Shown piece by piece: positions 7,524 to 15,181 of a stretch of DNA of 17,866 bases; position 1 is the stretch's first letter; every line of letters begins with the position of its first letter. The notes under the pieces are model-generated. The model was given only the letters and a program-made list of their open reading frames with translations, was not told where the DNA came from and did no database searches. A program made the translations under genes and the position numbers. The stretch covers positions 1 through 17,866 of the forward strand of contig JBLHKE010000060.1 of assembly GCA_047619485.1 (NCBI GenBank), given 5' to 3'. This DNA is from JBLHKE01 sp047619485. Lineage in GTDB: Bacteria > Verrucomicrobiota > Verrucomicrobiia > Verrucomicrobiales > DEV007.

Positions 7524-8183
7524 ATGAAACTGATTCAAACCACCATTCTCAGCGTCGCCCTGATCTCCGTCTCTTGTGCGAAAGATCCTGCGCCATCCAC
7601 AACCGATGCCGAAACGGGGGTGAGCGACGTACGCATCGTTATCACAACCACCAAGGGCGACATCCAGGCCAAAATCCTCGCCAGCAAGGTGCCGATGACC
7701 TCAGCGAACTTTCTCAATCTCGCGAAGCGTCACTACTACGACGGCATTGTCTTTCACCGGGTGATCGCAAATTTCATGATCCAGGGCGGCGACCCAACCG
7801 GCACCGGATCAGGTGGCCCAGGCTATAAGTTCGCCGATGAGTTCCGCACCGATCTAAAACACGCCGGCTCCGGAGTGTTCTCGATGGCGAACTCTGGCCC
7901 GCGCACCAACGGCAGCCAGTTCTTCATCACTCACGGCGCCACACCGCACCTCAACGGCAAGCACTCGGTCTTCGGTAAGGTCACCAAGGGACAGGACGTG
8001 GTCGACAAGATCGCCAAGGGGGACAAGATCGTTTCGATCAAAATTCTCGATTCCACCGATGCGCTGTTCGCCGCCCAGGCGGAGAAGCTCGCAGCCTGGA
8101 ACAAGACCTTAGACGCCCAACACGGCGAGCGCATGAAGAAGAACGCCGCTGCCGCAGGAACGCCAAGTGACAAGAAGGGCTAA
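7524..8183 (+). CDS. cyclophilin-type peptidyl-prolyl cis-trans isomerase, lipoprotein
   Basis: Catalyses proline cis-trans isomerisation (EC 5.2.1.8), assisting folding outside the cytoplasm. The start at 7524 gives a lipoprotein signal peptide (MKLIQTTILSVALISVSC) with the lipidated Cys at residue 18. The cyclophilin core spans about 36-178: FHRV (77-80, catalytic Arg79), QGGDPTGTGSGGPGY (87-101), MANSGPRTNGSQFFI (121-135) and LNGKHSVFG (143-151). His142 stands where human cyclophilin A has the cyclosporin-contacting Trp, as in many bacterial forms. A hydrophilic helical tail of about 40 residues ends in Lys-rich sequence. An earlier in-frame TTG (7461) would bury the signal peptide and overlap the -10 element, so I reject it. 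The gene is monocistronic as far as visible. Confidence 0.92.
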   Translation: MKLIQTTILSVALISVSCAKDPAPSTTDAETGVSDVRIVITTTKGDIQAKILASKVPMTSANFLNLAKRHYYDGIVFHRVIANFMIQGGDPTGTGSGGPGYKFADEFRTDLKHAGSGVFSMANSGPRTNGSQFFITHGATPHLNGKHSVFGKVTKGQDVVDKIAKGDKIVSIKILDSTDALFAAQAEKLAAWNKTLDAQHGERMKKNAAAAGTPSDKKG

Positions 8184-8867
8184 GGTCGAGGGCAAGTTCA
8201 AGTAATCTAACCCGGCAACCCGTCGGGGGCACTGTTGTGATAGCACCATGTGGTGCCAATTACCGACCTGCGCAATCTGACGACGCGTGCCAAGCCCGTC
8301 TAGGATTGGCGCGCGCCCGACCAAATCATCCGCGCTGTCGACTGCCGGCCGATCACCACCAGCCACGTCCCTGACGTGGTGCGGGAGTGGCGTCCCCCGT
8401 CGAGTTGTCTCCCCACGGAATACCACGTCGTGCTGACGTCGATGCCGAGCTTGATCGTTTCGTAGGGTTCGGGAGTTTTTGCTTTGATGTCATTCATAAC
8501 GGTCGTCAGTTTGGCGGCTTCCACCCCCGCCTGACAACCCATGTCATCTAGTGATCAGTGGCGCGGATGCGAGTGCTTCAGAGTTCTGGTTCTCCACGAG
8601 CCGAAACAAGATCCGCACAGATTTGGGAAAGATAGGCTGAGAGATTCCCGCCCATTGGGTCAGGCTTACGTTTTCAATCCTGAACTGCCCTCCTCTCCGT
8701 CCTCCGCTCCGCCCGCCCCACGAACCCGAAGCTCATACGAATGATTCAAGCGAGAGCGACACCGGATCATGATCCCAGTATTCAATCTGAAGCCCTAACA
8801 GGCCAATAATTTTCACATTAACCTTCGCTCTCTGTGGTTCAATAGCGGGAGCACCTCCAACAGATAG
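8184..8867. other. 684-base region without intact gene, transposon debris
   Basis: Contains the IS110-type remnant (about 8300-8542) and a perfect seven-pair hairpin at 8363-8379 (CCACGTC, loop CCT, GACGTGG). I see no intact gene, tRNA or strong promoter in 8184-8299 or 8543-8867. The AT-rich stretch at 8800-8825 just before the opine dehydrogenase may hold its promoter, but no clear -35/-10 pair stands out. Confidence 0.5.
8300..8542 (-). pseudogene. IS110-family transposase N-terminal remnant, frameshifted
   Basis: From about 8497 downward the translation reads MNDIKAKTPEPYETIKLGID, V, then TTWYSVGRQLDG. This is the N-terminus of IS110-family transposases, where the Asp of LGIDV is the first residue of the RuvC-like DEDD site. 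After QLDG the match is lost in this frame and resumes in another as DATPAPRQ, the usual continuation of QLDGATPxPxQ. The shift falls at the five-base C run 8394-8398 (G run on the coding strand). The rest of the transposase, including its C-terminal Ser domain, is missing or unrecognisable. Clearly non-functional. Confidence 0.7.
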
Positions 8868-10139
8868 ATGACAGAAACTAAGAGAAATCCATCGGAACTC
8901 AACTACACGGTGGTGGGCGGAGGCAACGCGTCGCACGTGATGGTGGCGATGCTGAGCGCAGCAGGCGCTAGGGTAAAAGTCTGGGCTTCCTTCGAGGACG
9001 AGGCTGCTCGATTCAAGGAGGGAATGGAGCGGAACGGCGGAGTTCAAGTGACGGGTGTCGTCGAAATGAAGGGCACCCCAGCGGACGTGACCAAGCACCC
9101 GGAGCAAGGCCTCGCGGACGCCGACGTGATTCTGATGGCGCTGCCGTCCTTCGCAGTGAACGACCTTCTGCCGATTGTGTGCTCTCACTGCAAGGACGGC
9201 GCACTCATCGGATACATGCCTGGACAGGGTGGCGGCGACTGGGCTGCGAGCGTGCCGGACACGCAAGTATACGACGCCATCCACAAGCGTGACGTGGTGC
9301 TTTTCGGAACGATTCCGATGCCCTTCAACTGCCGGATCGAAGAGTTCGGCGCTCGCGTCAATCTGCTGGCCCTCAAGCCGACACTTCATCTCGCGACCTA
9401 CCCTGCGGACATCGATGCAGGTCTCAGCCGCCACCTCTGCCGAGTGAGCGAGTTCGTGCTATGCGACAAGGCTGCTGCCGACATGTACCGGAGCTTCATT
9501 AGCATCCACCTATCCACGGGCAACGCGAACGTGCACCTGCCGCGTCTCTACGCTCTCTTCAAGGACTTCGAAGAGGGCATGAGCTACGATAAAAATCCGC
9601 TCTTCTACGAAGGGATGGACGACATCAGTACGAGTTGCATCCAACGCGTCAGCGATGAGCGCATGGCGGTGGCTAAAGCGATCGACGGGGCTCACGATAA
9701 GTTCAAAGGTACGGTCGACGACGTCATTAGCACGATGGACGTCCTGCTGGAACTCTACGGAGACCTCTCCGAAGACACATCGTCGATGCTGGGCATCTTC
9801 CGGACGAACCCCGGCTACCGCGGCCTCCACTGTCCGATGAGCCAGCGCCCAGACGGCAGATGGGTTCCCGATTTCAGCAACAGATACTTCTGCGAAGACC
9901 TGCCCTTCGGCCTCGTCAACTTCAAGAGCATCGCTCTCCTAGTTGGCGTCGAAACGCCCTTCATCGACGAGATCATTCTTTGGGCGCAACGGCATCTCGG
10001 CATGGAGCTCCTCGTCAAAGACGCAGACGGTAACTACCAACTCACAGGCAGTGACGTCACCACTAGCACCACGGCACCACAGTCCTTTGGCATCAACTCC
10101 ATCGAAGACCTCATCCAGCACACGTTCAAGAACATCTGA
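8868..10139 (+). CDS. NAD/NADP octopine/nopaline (opine) dehydrogenase family protein
   Basis: A 423-residue enzyme of the opine dehydrogenase family. Members reductively condense the amino group of an amino acid (or of a polyamine-like metallophore precursor) with a 2-oxo acid using NAD(P)H. The N-terminal Rossmann domain starts with YTVVGGGNASHVMVAML (13-29), a GGGN nucleotide-binding loop; ADADVILMALPSFA (83-96) and GYMPGQGGGDW (115-125) follow. In the C-terminal octopine-DH domain, NANVHLPRL carries His223 in the position of the family's catalytic His, and LPFGLVNFKSIALLVGVETP (345-364) is the conserved substrate-domain helix. The gene lies between two transposase remnants, and a good AGGA site for a next gene sits right at its stop. 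No nicotianamine-synthase-like gene is present, so a staphylopine-type pathway is not supported. The actual substrates cannot be read from sequence. Confidence 0.88.
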   Translation: MTETKRNPSELNYTVVGGGNASHVMVAMLSAAGARVKVWASFEDEAARFKEGMERNGGVQVTGVVEMKGTPADVTKHPEQGLADADVILMALPSFAVNDLLPIVCSHCKDGALIGYMPGQGGGDWAASVPDTQVYDAIHKRDVVLFGTIPMPFNCRIEEFGARVNLLALKPTLHLATYPADIDAGLSRHLCRVSEFVLCDKAAADMYRSFISIHLSTGNANVHLPRLYALFKDFEEGMSYDKNPLFYEGMDDISTSCIQRVSDERMAVAKAIDGAHDKFKGTVDDVISTMDVLLELYGDLSEDTSSMLGIFRTNPGYRGLHCPMSQRPDGRWVPDFSNRYFCEDLPFGLVNFKSIALLVGVETPFIDEIILWAQRHLGMELLVKDADGNYQLTGSDVTTSTTAPQSFGINSIEDLIQHTFKNI

Positions 10140-10151
10140 GGAACTCACAGA

Positions 10152-10331
10152 ATGCCTGTTATTTTCGATCACAAGAAGGGTCAACCTGCGCGACCGAGAT
10201 TTAGCAGATTCGCGTTGCGCGCCAGCTGTCTCCTCTGCGCATCCGAGAAATTCGGCCGCCCGTCGGCCTGCTCCTCTTTCAGTATCCTGATCCCTCTCCA
10301 ACGGGCTGATTCTGAGACGATCTTGGTGTAA
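10152..10331 (+). pseudogene. apparent 5' end of a gene truncated after opine dehydrogenase
   Basis: ATG at 10152 lies 12 bases after the opine dehydrogenase stop and has AGGA nine bases upstream, one of the better ribosome binding sites in the window. The first ten codons read MPVIFDHKKG. From about 10181 the DNA instead matches, on the other strand, a transposase fragment, so the original gene is probably cut there. The remaining frame to the stop at 10331 is not protein-like. The family of the lost partner gene cannot be told from ten residues. Confidence 0.3.
10181..10291 (-). pseudogene. integrase-core (DDE) transposase remnant
   Basis: Minus-strand translation from 10291 to a TGA at 10183-10181 reads RILKEEQADGRPNFSDAQRR then QLARNANLL. 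This resembles the region before the DDE integrase core in IS481/IS3-like transposases (the form NRILKEQ-G-RxxFTDxQRRRLAxKAKxLG). After NLL the match ends at once. Upstream sequence to about 10325 stays in frame but is not recognisable. Only about 35 residues of a protein of several hundred remain, in a frame that differs from the longest open frame there. Recognition is from motif memory. Confidence 0.5.
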
Positions 10332-10547
10332 TCAACTATCCGGGTTCCATTGGGATTGGGGGGGAAGGGAGCATGATTCGAAACTTTGTGTGCAGACTAT
10401 TGATGAGGGGGAAATTCCGCTTGCACTACATTCGGCGAAGTCTCACCCTCGATCAATGAGTGGCAGGGATCACGGAGGAACTGCCCCCGTCCTGAATTGC
10501 CGATTGGAGGGACACCCTCAAGTGGTGACCGCACTCAACTATATCCT

Positions 10548-12191
10548 GTGAACCCGCAGCAACAGCGTTATCACTACCTCGACGCCCTGCGAGCATTTGC
10601 CATGCTGCTCGGCATCGTGTTTCACGTGCTTTTTTCATTTGTCGAAGTTCCGATCTGGCCGGCGCAGGACATCTACCGCAGCGACGCCCATTACAGTTTT
10701 TTCCAACACGCCATACATGGATTCCGCATGCCGCTCTTCTTCGTCGTGAGCGGATTTTTCACCACCTTGCTTTGGCGCAGGCTCGGCGCCGCCGAACTCA
10801 TCCGCCATCGGGCAAAACGGATTGCCCTACCGCTCGTGATCGGGACGCTCGTAATGTGGCCTTTGTTAATCGCCGCCAGTTTGTGGGGTGACGCAAAAAA
10901 GCGGCACAACGCAGCCTCGTATCCTCATCCCAAAATCACCGAGCAACCCGCCGATCTCTGGGACGCGGCGAAGGCTGGGAACATCGAAATGATCGACACT
11001 CTGCTCGACTGCGGCAATGATCCAAATAAGAGCGATCGTTTCGGCCTCTCGCCCCTCGCTTGGGCAGCCCTATTCGGACAGGCTGACGCCGCGGTTGCGC
11101 TTCTCGACGGAGGTGCCGAAATGAGCGCTCGCGATCCAAACGGATCCACCCCGCTGCACGCGGCGGCCTTACTCAGCCGCACCAGTGTTGCGCAGTGCCT
11201 GATTGATCGCGGCGCCGCCATCAACGCGGTCAACCATTGGGGCGAGACTCCGCTCGACAGAAGCCACACTCCACTCCTAGTCCTTGCCACGATTACCGGT
11301 TTGATCCAGATGGAGATCGACTCGAGGGAAGTCTCCGAAGGGCGCGAAGAGATCCGGGCTCTCCTTTCCGCCTCCGATGCGAAGTCGGGATCCGATCTCA
11401 CGCCCGATGAGAAACTCCGCCAAGGCGGTTCAGGCTGGGGGAAGCTGTTCAAGATCTATGTTATGGGCGCGGTTTTTCCCGTTTTTCACCATCTCTGGTT
11501 CCTCTACTACCTGTGTTGCATGCTAGGCCTGTTCCTCTGCGCAACGTGGCTTCGGCGCAAATTGCCATCTGTGCTTCCTGTCAGGCTGCTGGCTACGCCC
11601 ATCTGTTTGATCTATCTCATCCCACTCACGTTCTTGCCACAATTGTACTTCTGGCAGGGGTTTGGCGCTAACACCGCTCCCGGCATCATGCTCTGGCCAC
11701 CAAAATTTTTCTACTACGCGATCTTTTTTTGCTTCGGTGCAGCTTGCTTCGGCAAGCAACAGTTCGAGCAGGATGCGGGGAGACACTGGATCCTTTGGTC
11801 TGTCGCTGCGCTTGCTGTGTTGCTCGTTGGTTTGAAGGCCTACTACGCGGGATTCCACGTGCTTGCGAGCGCATGCTCCGCGACCTATGCATGGCTGATG
11901 GTCTTCTCCTGCCTCGGCCTGTTCAGGCGCCTTTTTTCGACCGAGAACTCAATTATTCGCTATATAGCCGACTCATCCTACTGGCTCTACATCGTCCATT
12001 TTCCGCTTGTGATTGCGTTGCAGATCGCGATCAGTGACTGGCCACTACCCTCACCCGTAAAACTCATTCTCATCACCGCCGTGAGCATCACCTTACCGCT
12101 TATCTCTTACCATTATTGCGTGCGCTATACCGTCATCGGAAGAGTGCTGAACGGCGAGAGGCGCCGACCGAACTTTGTAGGGTCAGCATAG
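10548..12191 (+). CDS. acyltransferase-3 family membrane protein with inserted ankyrin repeats
   Basis: A membrane O-acyltransferase of the acyltransferase-3 family (OatA/OpgC/NolL relatives), which move acyl groups to sugars or other hydroxyls. The start is uncertain: GTG at 10548 gives 547 residues, with the first helix beginning soon after (RYHYLDALRAFAMLLGIVFH); a TTG at 10497 is the longer option. The family R-x10-H signature is present (Arg15 and His26). RMPLFFVVSGFF (60-71), HHLWFLYYL (314-322) and SSYWLYIVHFPL (476-487) are further family marks. Between the third and fourth helices, residues about 132-240 are ankyrin repeats: LWDAAKAGNIEMIDTLLDCG, GLSPLAWAALFGQADAAVAL and GSTPLHAAALLSRTSVAQCL. 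About ten membrane segments in all. It is 91 bases upstream of the GH3-type gene on the same strand. Confidence 0.88.
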   Translation: MNPQQQRYHYLDALRAFAMLLGIVFHVLFSFVEVPIWPAQDIYRSDAHYSFFQHAIHGFRMPLFFVVSGFFTTLLWRRLGAAELIRHRAKRIALPLVIGTLVMWPLLIAASLWGDAKKRHNAASYPHPKITEQPADLWDAAKAGNIEMIDTLLDCGNDPNKSDRFGLSPLAWAALFGQADAAVALLDGGAEMSARDPNGSTPLHAAALLSRTSVAQCLIDRGAAINAVNHWGETPLDRSHTPLLVLATITGLIQMEIDSREVSEGREEIRALLSASDAKSGSDLTPDEKLRQGGSGWGKLFKIYVMGAVFPVFHHLWFLYYLCCMLGLFLCATWLRRKLPSVLPVRLLATPICLIYLIPLTFLPQLYFWQGFGANTAPGIMLWPPKFFYYAIFFCFGAACFGKQQFEQDAGRHWILWSVAALAVLLVGLKAYYAGFHVLASACSATYAWLMVFSCLGLFRRLFSTENSIIRYIADSSYWLYIVHFPLVIALQIAISDWPLPSPVKLILITAVSITLPLISYHYCVRYTVIGRVLNGERRRPNFVGSA

Positions 12192-12282
12192 ATAGATCAA
12201 GCGATGCACCCATCTAATAAGTCGCTTTAGACCAGGATTCATAGCCCACATTTTGCGACGGGATTCACAATTAAACACCTCC

Positions 12283-13782
12283 ATGATTCATTGGGCAGCT
12301 AAGAAATATCTCACGCGGATCGCCGCCCAGGTCGAGGGGGCCATCTCCAACCCCCTCGAGGCTCAACTTAGAGTCTTCGAGCGCCTAGCAAAGACTCTGC
12401 GCGGAAGTGAAATCTCGATCCAAAGCGGGTTCGAACGATGTCGTGTGCTCGACGACTGTCGAACATTACCTATTTCTTCAAGTACCACGATGGCACCTTA
12501 CTGGAAGGAAATATTTAAACACGGCAGATCAGAAAAACGCCAGATCGGGCGTTCGAAAATTCTTGGATTTGCCCGCACCAGCGGCACCAACGGTACCCCT
12601 AAAGACATCCCGCTGAACGCTGCCTATCTCAAGTCGTTGGATCGCACTCTAGCCCGGACGGTGGCGTGCCGATACCATACGACGGGAGAGTGGCACACCC
12701 TATTCTCAGGCAAACGGATCCTTCTCGGCTCACGACCGCTCTTCGGGCGCTCGCCGACTGGGCTTCCGATCTGTGATATCTCTGGGTTCATCACCACCCG
12801 GACCCCAAGATATCTTCAGTTTCTATTTGCCCCAAAACTTAAAGATCTCTGGATCAATGATTGGGAGGAGAAGGTCGAAACACTCCTTGACCAATTGGAG
12901 GGTGCCGACGTCATCTCCATCGTGGGGATTCCCGCCCTAGCAATGGACTTCTCCAAAAGGGCGTGTGCGAGATTTGGGGTATCCCACCTGAGCCGGCTGT
13001 GGCCGAACCTCAGCTCTTATACTTATGGGGGTGTGCACCTCAACCAAGAAGATAAGTCCGATATCAAATCGGCCTGGTTTCACCGGGAACACCCATTACA
13101 TTTTATCGAATCCTACTTCGCCAGCGAGGGACCGCTGGCGATCACCTTTGACCCGGGAGATCCGGGGCTTGCCCTGAACACGCTTGAGAACCTCTACCTT
13201 TTTCGCGAGAACATCGATGGCGAGCCATTTCTTTTTGCCCATGAATTGAAAAAAGGAAAGATCTACTCAATTTACATCACCACCCCTGGCGGCCTCATCA
13301 ACTATCATATGGGTGACAGGATCGAAGTAATGGAGGAACGCCCCCTTCTCATCCATGTTGCGGGTCGTGAGGTTGATGAGATCTCCATGACAGGTGAAAA
13401 ACTATCCCTCGAACAGTTTGAACTGGCGTTGTCATCCGTGGGGTTGAACTCATCTAGTTTAGAAGAGAGCAAGGTCGTCGTTTGGGTTGAAGCTGGTGAT
13501 AAACCACATCTCGTCTGGGGAATTCCCGAGAGCCTTTTCCCATCGCCTGCGGCATCTATTTCAGAATTGGTAACGCGGTTGGATGCGGCTCTTTGCCGCT
13601 TCAATATCCACTATGAGGAGGCGCTCATGATCGAGAAGGTGATTGCCCCGGCGAGCGCTATAGCGGTTCCGCTTCAAGTATTTGAGAACTACCGAAAAAG
13701 TGCATTGGGCGTTGCTCAACTCAAGCCAAAAAGACTTTTCAAATCCGAGGCGGATTTTCGGAAAATCTACCAGTGGGAGTAG
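12283..13782 (+). CDS. GH3-family acyl-acid-amido synthetase-like enzyme
   Basis: A 499-residue protein of the GH3 (auxin-responsive promoter) family within the ANL-like adenylating enzymes. Plant members couple a carboxylic acid, as acyl-AMP, to an amino acid. ATP-binding motif 1 is ARTSGTNGTPKDIP (97-110, here FARTSGTNGTPK), motif 2 is ESYFASEGPLAI (276-287) and motif 3 is INYHMGDRIEV (339-349). The C-terminal domain has GEKLSLEQFELAL (371-383) and ends with LGVAQLKPKRLF, matching the family's final QxKxPR-like motif. All core motifs look intact. ATG at 12283 is preferred over a TTG at 12253; no Shine-Dalgarno is evident. The acyl acid and amine are unknown; neighbours (opine dehydrogenase, O-acyltransferase, P450) suggest a secondary metabolite. 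The last 44 bases overlap the antisense P450 end. Confidence 0.88.
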   Translation: MIHWAAKKYLTRIAAQVEGAISNPLEAQLRVFERLAKTLRGSEISIQSGFERCRVLDDCRTLPISSSTTMAPYWKEIFKHGRSEKRQIGRSKILGFARTSGTNGTPKDIPLNAAYLKSLDRTLARTVACRYHTTGEWHTLFSGKRILLGSRPLFGRSPTGLPICDISGFITTRTPRYLQFLFAPKLKDLWINDWEEKVETLLDQLEGADVISIVGIPALAMDFSKRACARFGVSHLSRLWPNLSSYTYGGVHLNQEDKSDIKSAWFHREHPLHFIESYFASEGPLAITFDPGDPGLALNTLENLYLFRENIDGEPFLFAHELKKGKIYSIYITTPGGLINYHMGDRIEVMEERPLLIHVAGREVDEISMTGEKLSLEQFELALSSVGLNSSSLEESKVVVWVEAGDKPHLVWGIPESLFPSPAASISELVTRLDAALCRFNIHYEEALMIEKVIAPASAIAVPLQVFENYRKSALGVAQLKPKRLFKSEADFRKIYQWE

Positions 13783-15085
13783 CGCTAGCCTGAGGCTCGT
13801 CGTGAAAATAAATGCGTGCACGAAGCGGCTGGTTCAGCCGAATTTTGAATGAGCCTTCTGGCTTCAGTGGGGCTCCATCAGCCGGCGATTCGAATTTCCA
13901 CCGGCATTGGGTAAGGATCATTTTGAGGATCAGAATCATCTCATTCCAAGCCATCCTAGATCCGATACAAGATCGCGGCCCCGCACCGAACGGTAAGAAC
14001 CCGTACTTCGGTATTCCCGACGGGGCGGTGACGCTCTCCCTGAATCTCTCCGGATCAAAGTCTTCTGGGTTCTTCCATATTCTAGGGTTGCGATGAAGCA
14101 GAAATGGCGAGAAGAGGAATCGTGATCCCTTTTTGATCGGCTCACCGCCAAGACTGGTTGCGTCTGATGCAAATCGCTCAAACGCCCAGCCCGCTGGATA
14201 GAGGCGCATTGTTTCGGCGAGAACACGGGAAAGAAGATCTGGCGGTTCCCTTTTCCCGCGATTGGGGCAACCGTCCACAGCCGCTTCGTTTTGGTTAGAG
14301 TGCCTTACTTGTTCGAACAGACGGTTCCTCCAATTGGGATTCTCCTCGAGCAATTTGAGCCCCCAACATATGGTATTCGCGGGGCTCTCGGTTCCCGCAA
14401 AAAGTATCGAGAGGATCTCATCCTGCGGATGCGGTGTCCCCTGGGCCACCATCTTATCTGCGAGTTGATAAATCGTTTTCTTGGCGCGTGCGACCCGACG
14501 GTTCAAAGGGATCGGTAACCATGGGAAGTTATCGACCCCTATCACATACCTCCGCATCCCGTCCGACTGCAAAGTCCAGATCGCATCGGAGAAATCCAAC
14601 GCCTCGTCGAACGTGGGCACATATTGGAACAAGTTCGAGCAGGTGATGCGAATGGACAATGCTAAGATCTCTCTATTTAGGGAGAAGGAACGCCCTGAAA
14701 ACTCTGTCTTCCAACGATCCAAGCTTTCCTGGATTCGCGTCTCCATCGTCGGACGATAAGACTCAAGTGCCTCCTGTTGGAAGAGGGGCTGCAATTGTTG
14801 TCTGCTCTTGCGCCATTGGTTTCCTCGGTTCGTAAGAATGCCGCGCCCAATCAGTCGGGCGAGACCCGTGGAGACCCCGCCCTTGATGATGATGGTCTCG
14901 TGCTTTTCCACCAAGGCTTCACGGATAAGAGCCGGTTCGTTGACCAAATAAAATTGCAGGCCGAAGATCTTCACCCGGGCGAGATCCCCGCACTCAGCGC
15001 TCACGTTGGCAAGAAATCCGATCGAATCATCCCGGACGCCGAAGTAATTTTGGATTGGATGCCCGCATCGGTAAGTGTTGATCAT
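13739..15085 (-). CDS. cytochrome P450
   Basis: A 448-residue haem monooxygenase. Visible motifs: helix C WRKSR (91-95), I-helix LFAGTESPANT (228-238, the acid/alcohol pair as Glu-Ser), ETMR (291-294, the ExxR motif), DPERF (344-348) and the haem loop FGAGPRSCIG (366-375) with Cys373 as thiolate ligand. The style (long, WxxxR helix C, PERF) resembles the CYP102/CYP4-like bacterial group. Between KMVAQG (211-216) and the I-helix only about seven residues are present, where the family normally has 30 or more (helix H and adjoining loop). The N-terminus also starts late, without a proline-rich leader or membrane anchor. No ferredoxin or reductase gene is in the window. The last 15 codons, ending FSENPPRI, overlap the converging GH3-type gene and extend beyond the usual P450 end. 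Confidence 0.9.
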   Translation of the reverse strand: MINTYRCGHPIQNYFGVRDDSIGFLANVSAECGDLARVKIFGLQFYLVNEPALIREALVEKHETIIIKGGVSTGLARLIGRGILTNRGNQWRKSRQQLQPLFQQEALESYRPTMETRIQESLDRWKTEFSGRSFSLNREILALSIRITCSNLFQYVPTFDEALDFSDAIWTLQSDGMRRYVIGVDNFPWLPIPLNRRVARAKKTIYQLADKMVAQGTPHPQDEILSILFAGTESPANTICWGLKLLEENPNWRNRLFEQVRHSNQNEAAVDGCPNRGKREPPDLLSRVLAETMRLYPAGWAFERFASDATSLGGEPIKKGSRFLFSPFLLHRNPRIWKNPEDFDPERFRESVTAPSGIPKYGFLPFGAGPRSCIGSRMAWNEMILILKMILTQCRWKFESPADGAPLKPEGSFKIRLNQPLRARIYFHDEPQASATPTGRFSENPPRI

Positions 15086-15131
15086 CGACGACCATCATGG
15101 GGAGAAAGACAACGACTTGCAATCGGCGAAT

Positions 15132-15180
15132 CCTACCGGAGCACGGAATCGATCCCGCGCCCGAGCGCGAGCGCGGTAGG
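15132..15180 (-). repeat. inverted repeat inside a tRNA-like, non-functional sequence
   Basis: CCTACCG (15132-15138) and CGGTAGG (15174-15180) form a seven-pair stem. On the minus strand the surrounding 15130-15205 resembles a tRNA: a D-arm-like GCCCAGCTCGTAAGCC and a T-arm-like GGGATCGATTCC. The spacing is too short to hold an anticodon arm and no matching acceptor stem closes the whole, so it is not a working tRNA. It may be a decayed tRNA fragment of the kind left at an integration site. Confidence 0.3.
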
Positions 15181-15181
15181 C

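Noticed and set aside
6986..7828. Plus-strand open frame of 280 codons
   Set aside because: It spans the start of the GDSL hydrolase on the other strand and the cyclophilin gene in another frame; composition is Arg/Pro/Ser-rich as expected of an antisense shadow.
8733..9434. Minus-strand open frame opposite the opine dehydrogenase
   Set aside because: Complete overlap with a well-supported enzyme gene and His/Val/Arg-rich translation; antisense shadow.
12332..12359. Nine-pair G/C-rich inverted repeat (TCGAGGGGG / CCCCCTCGA)
   Set aside because: It lies inside the GH3-type coding sequence near its start with no T-run; possible effect on translation is unsupported, so it is not listed as a regulatory feature.
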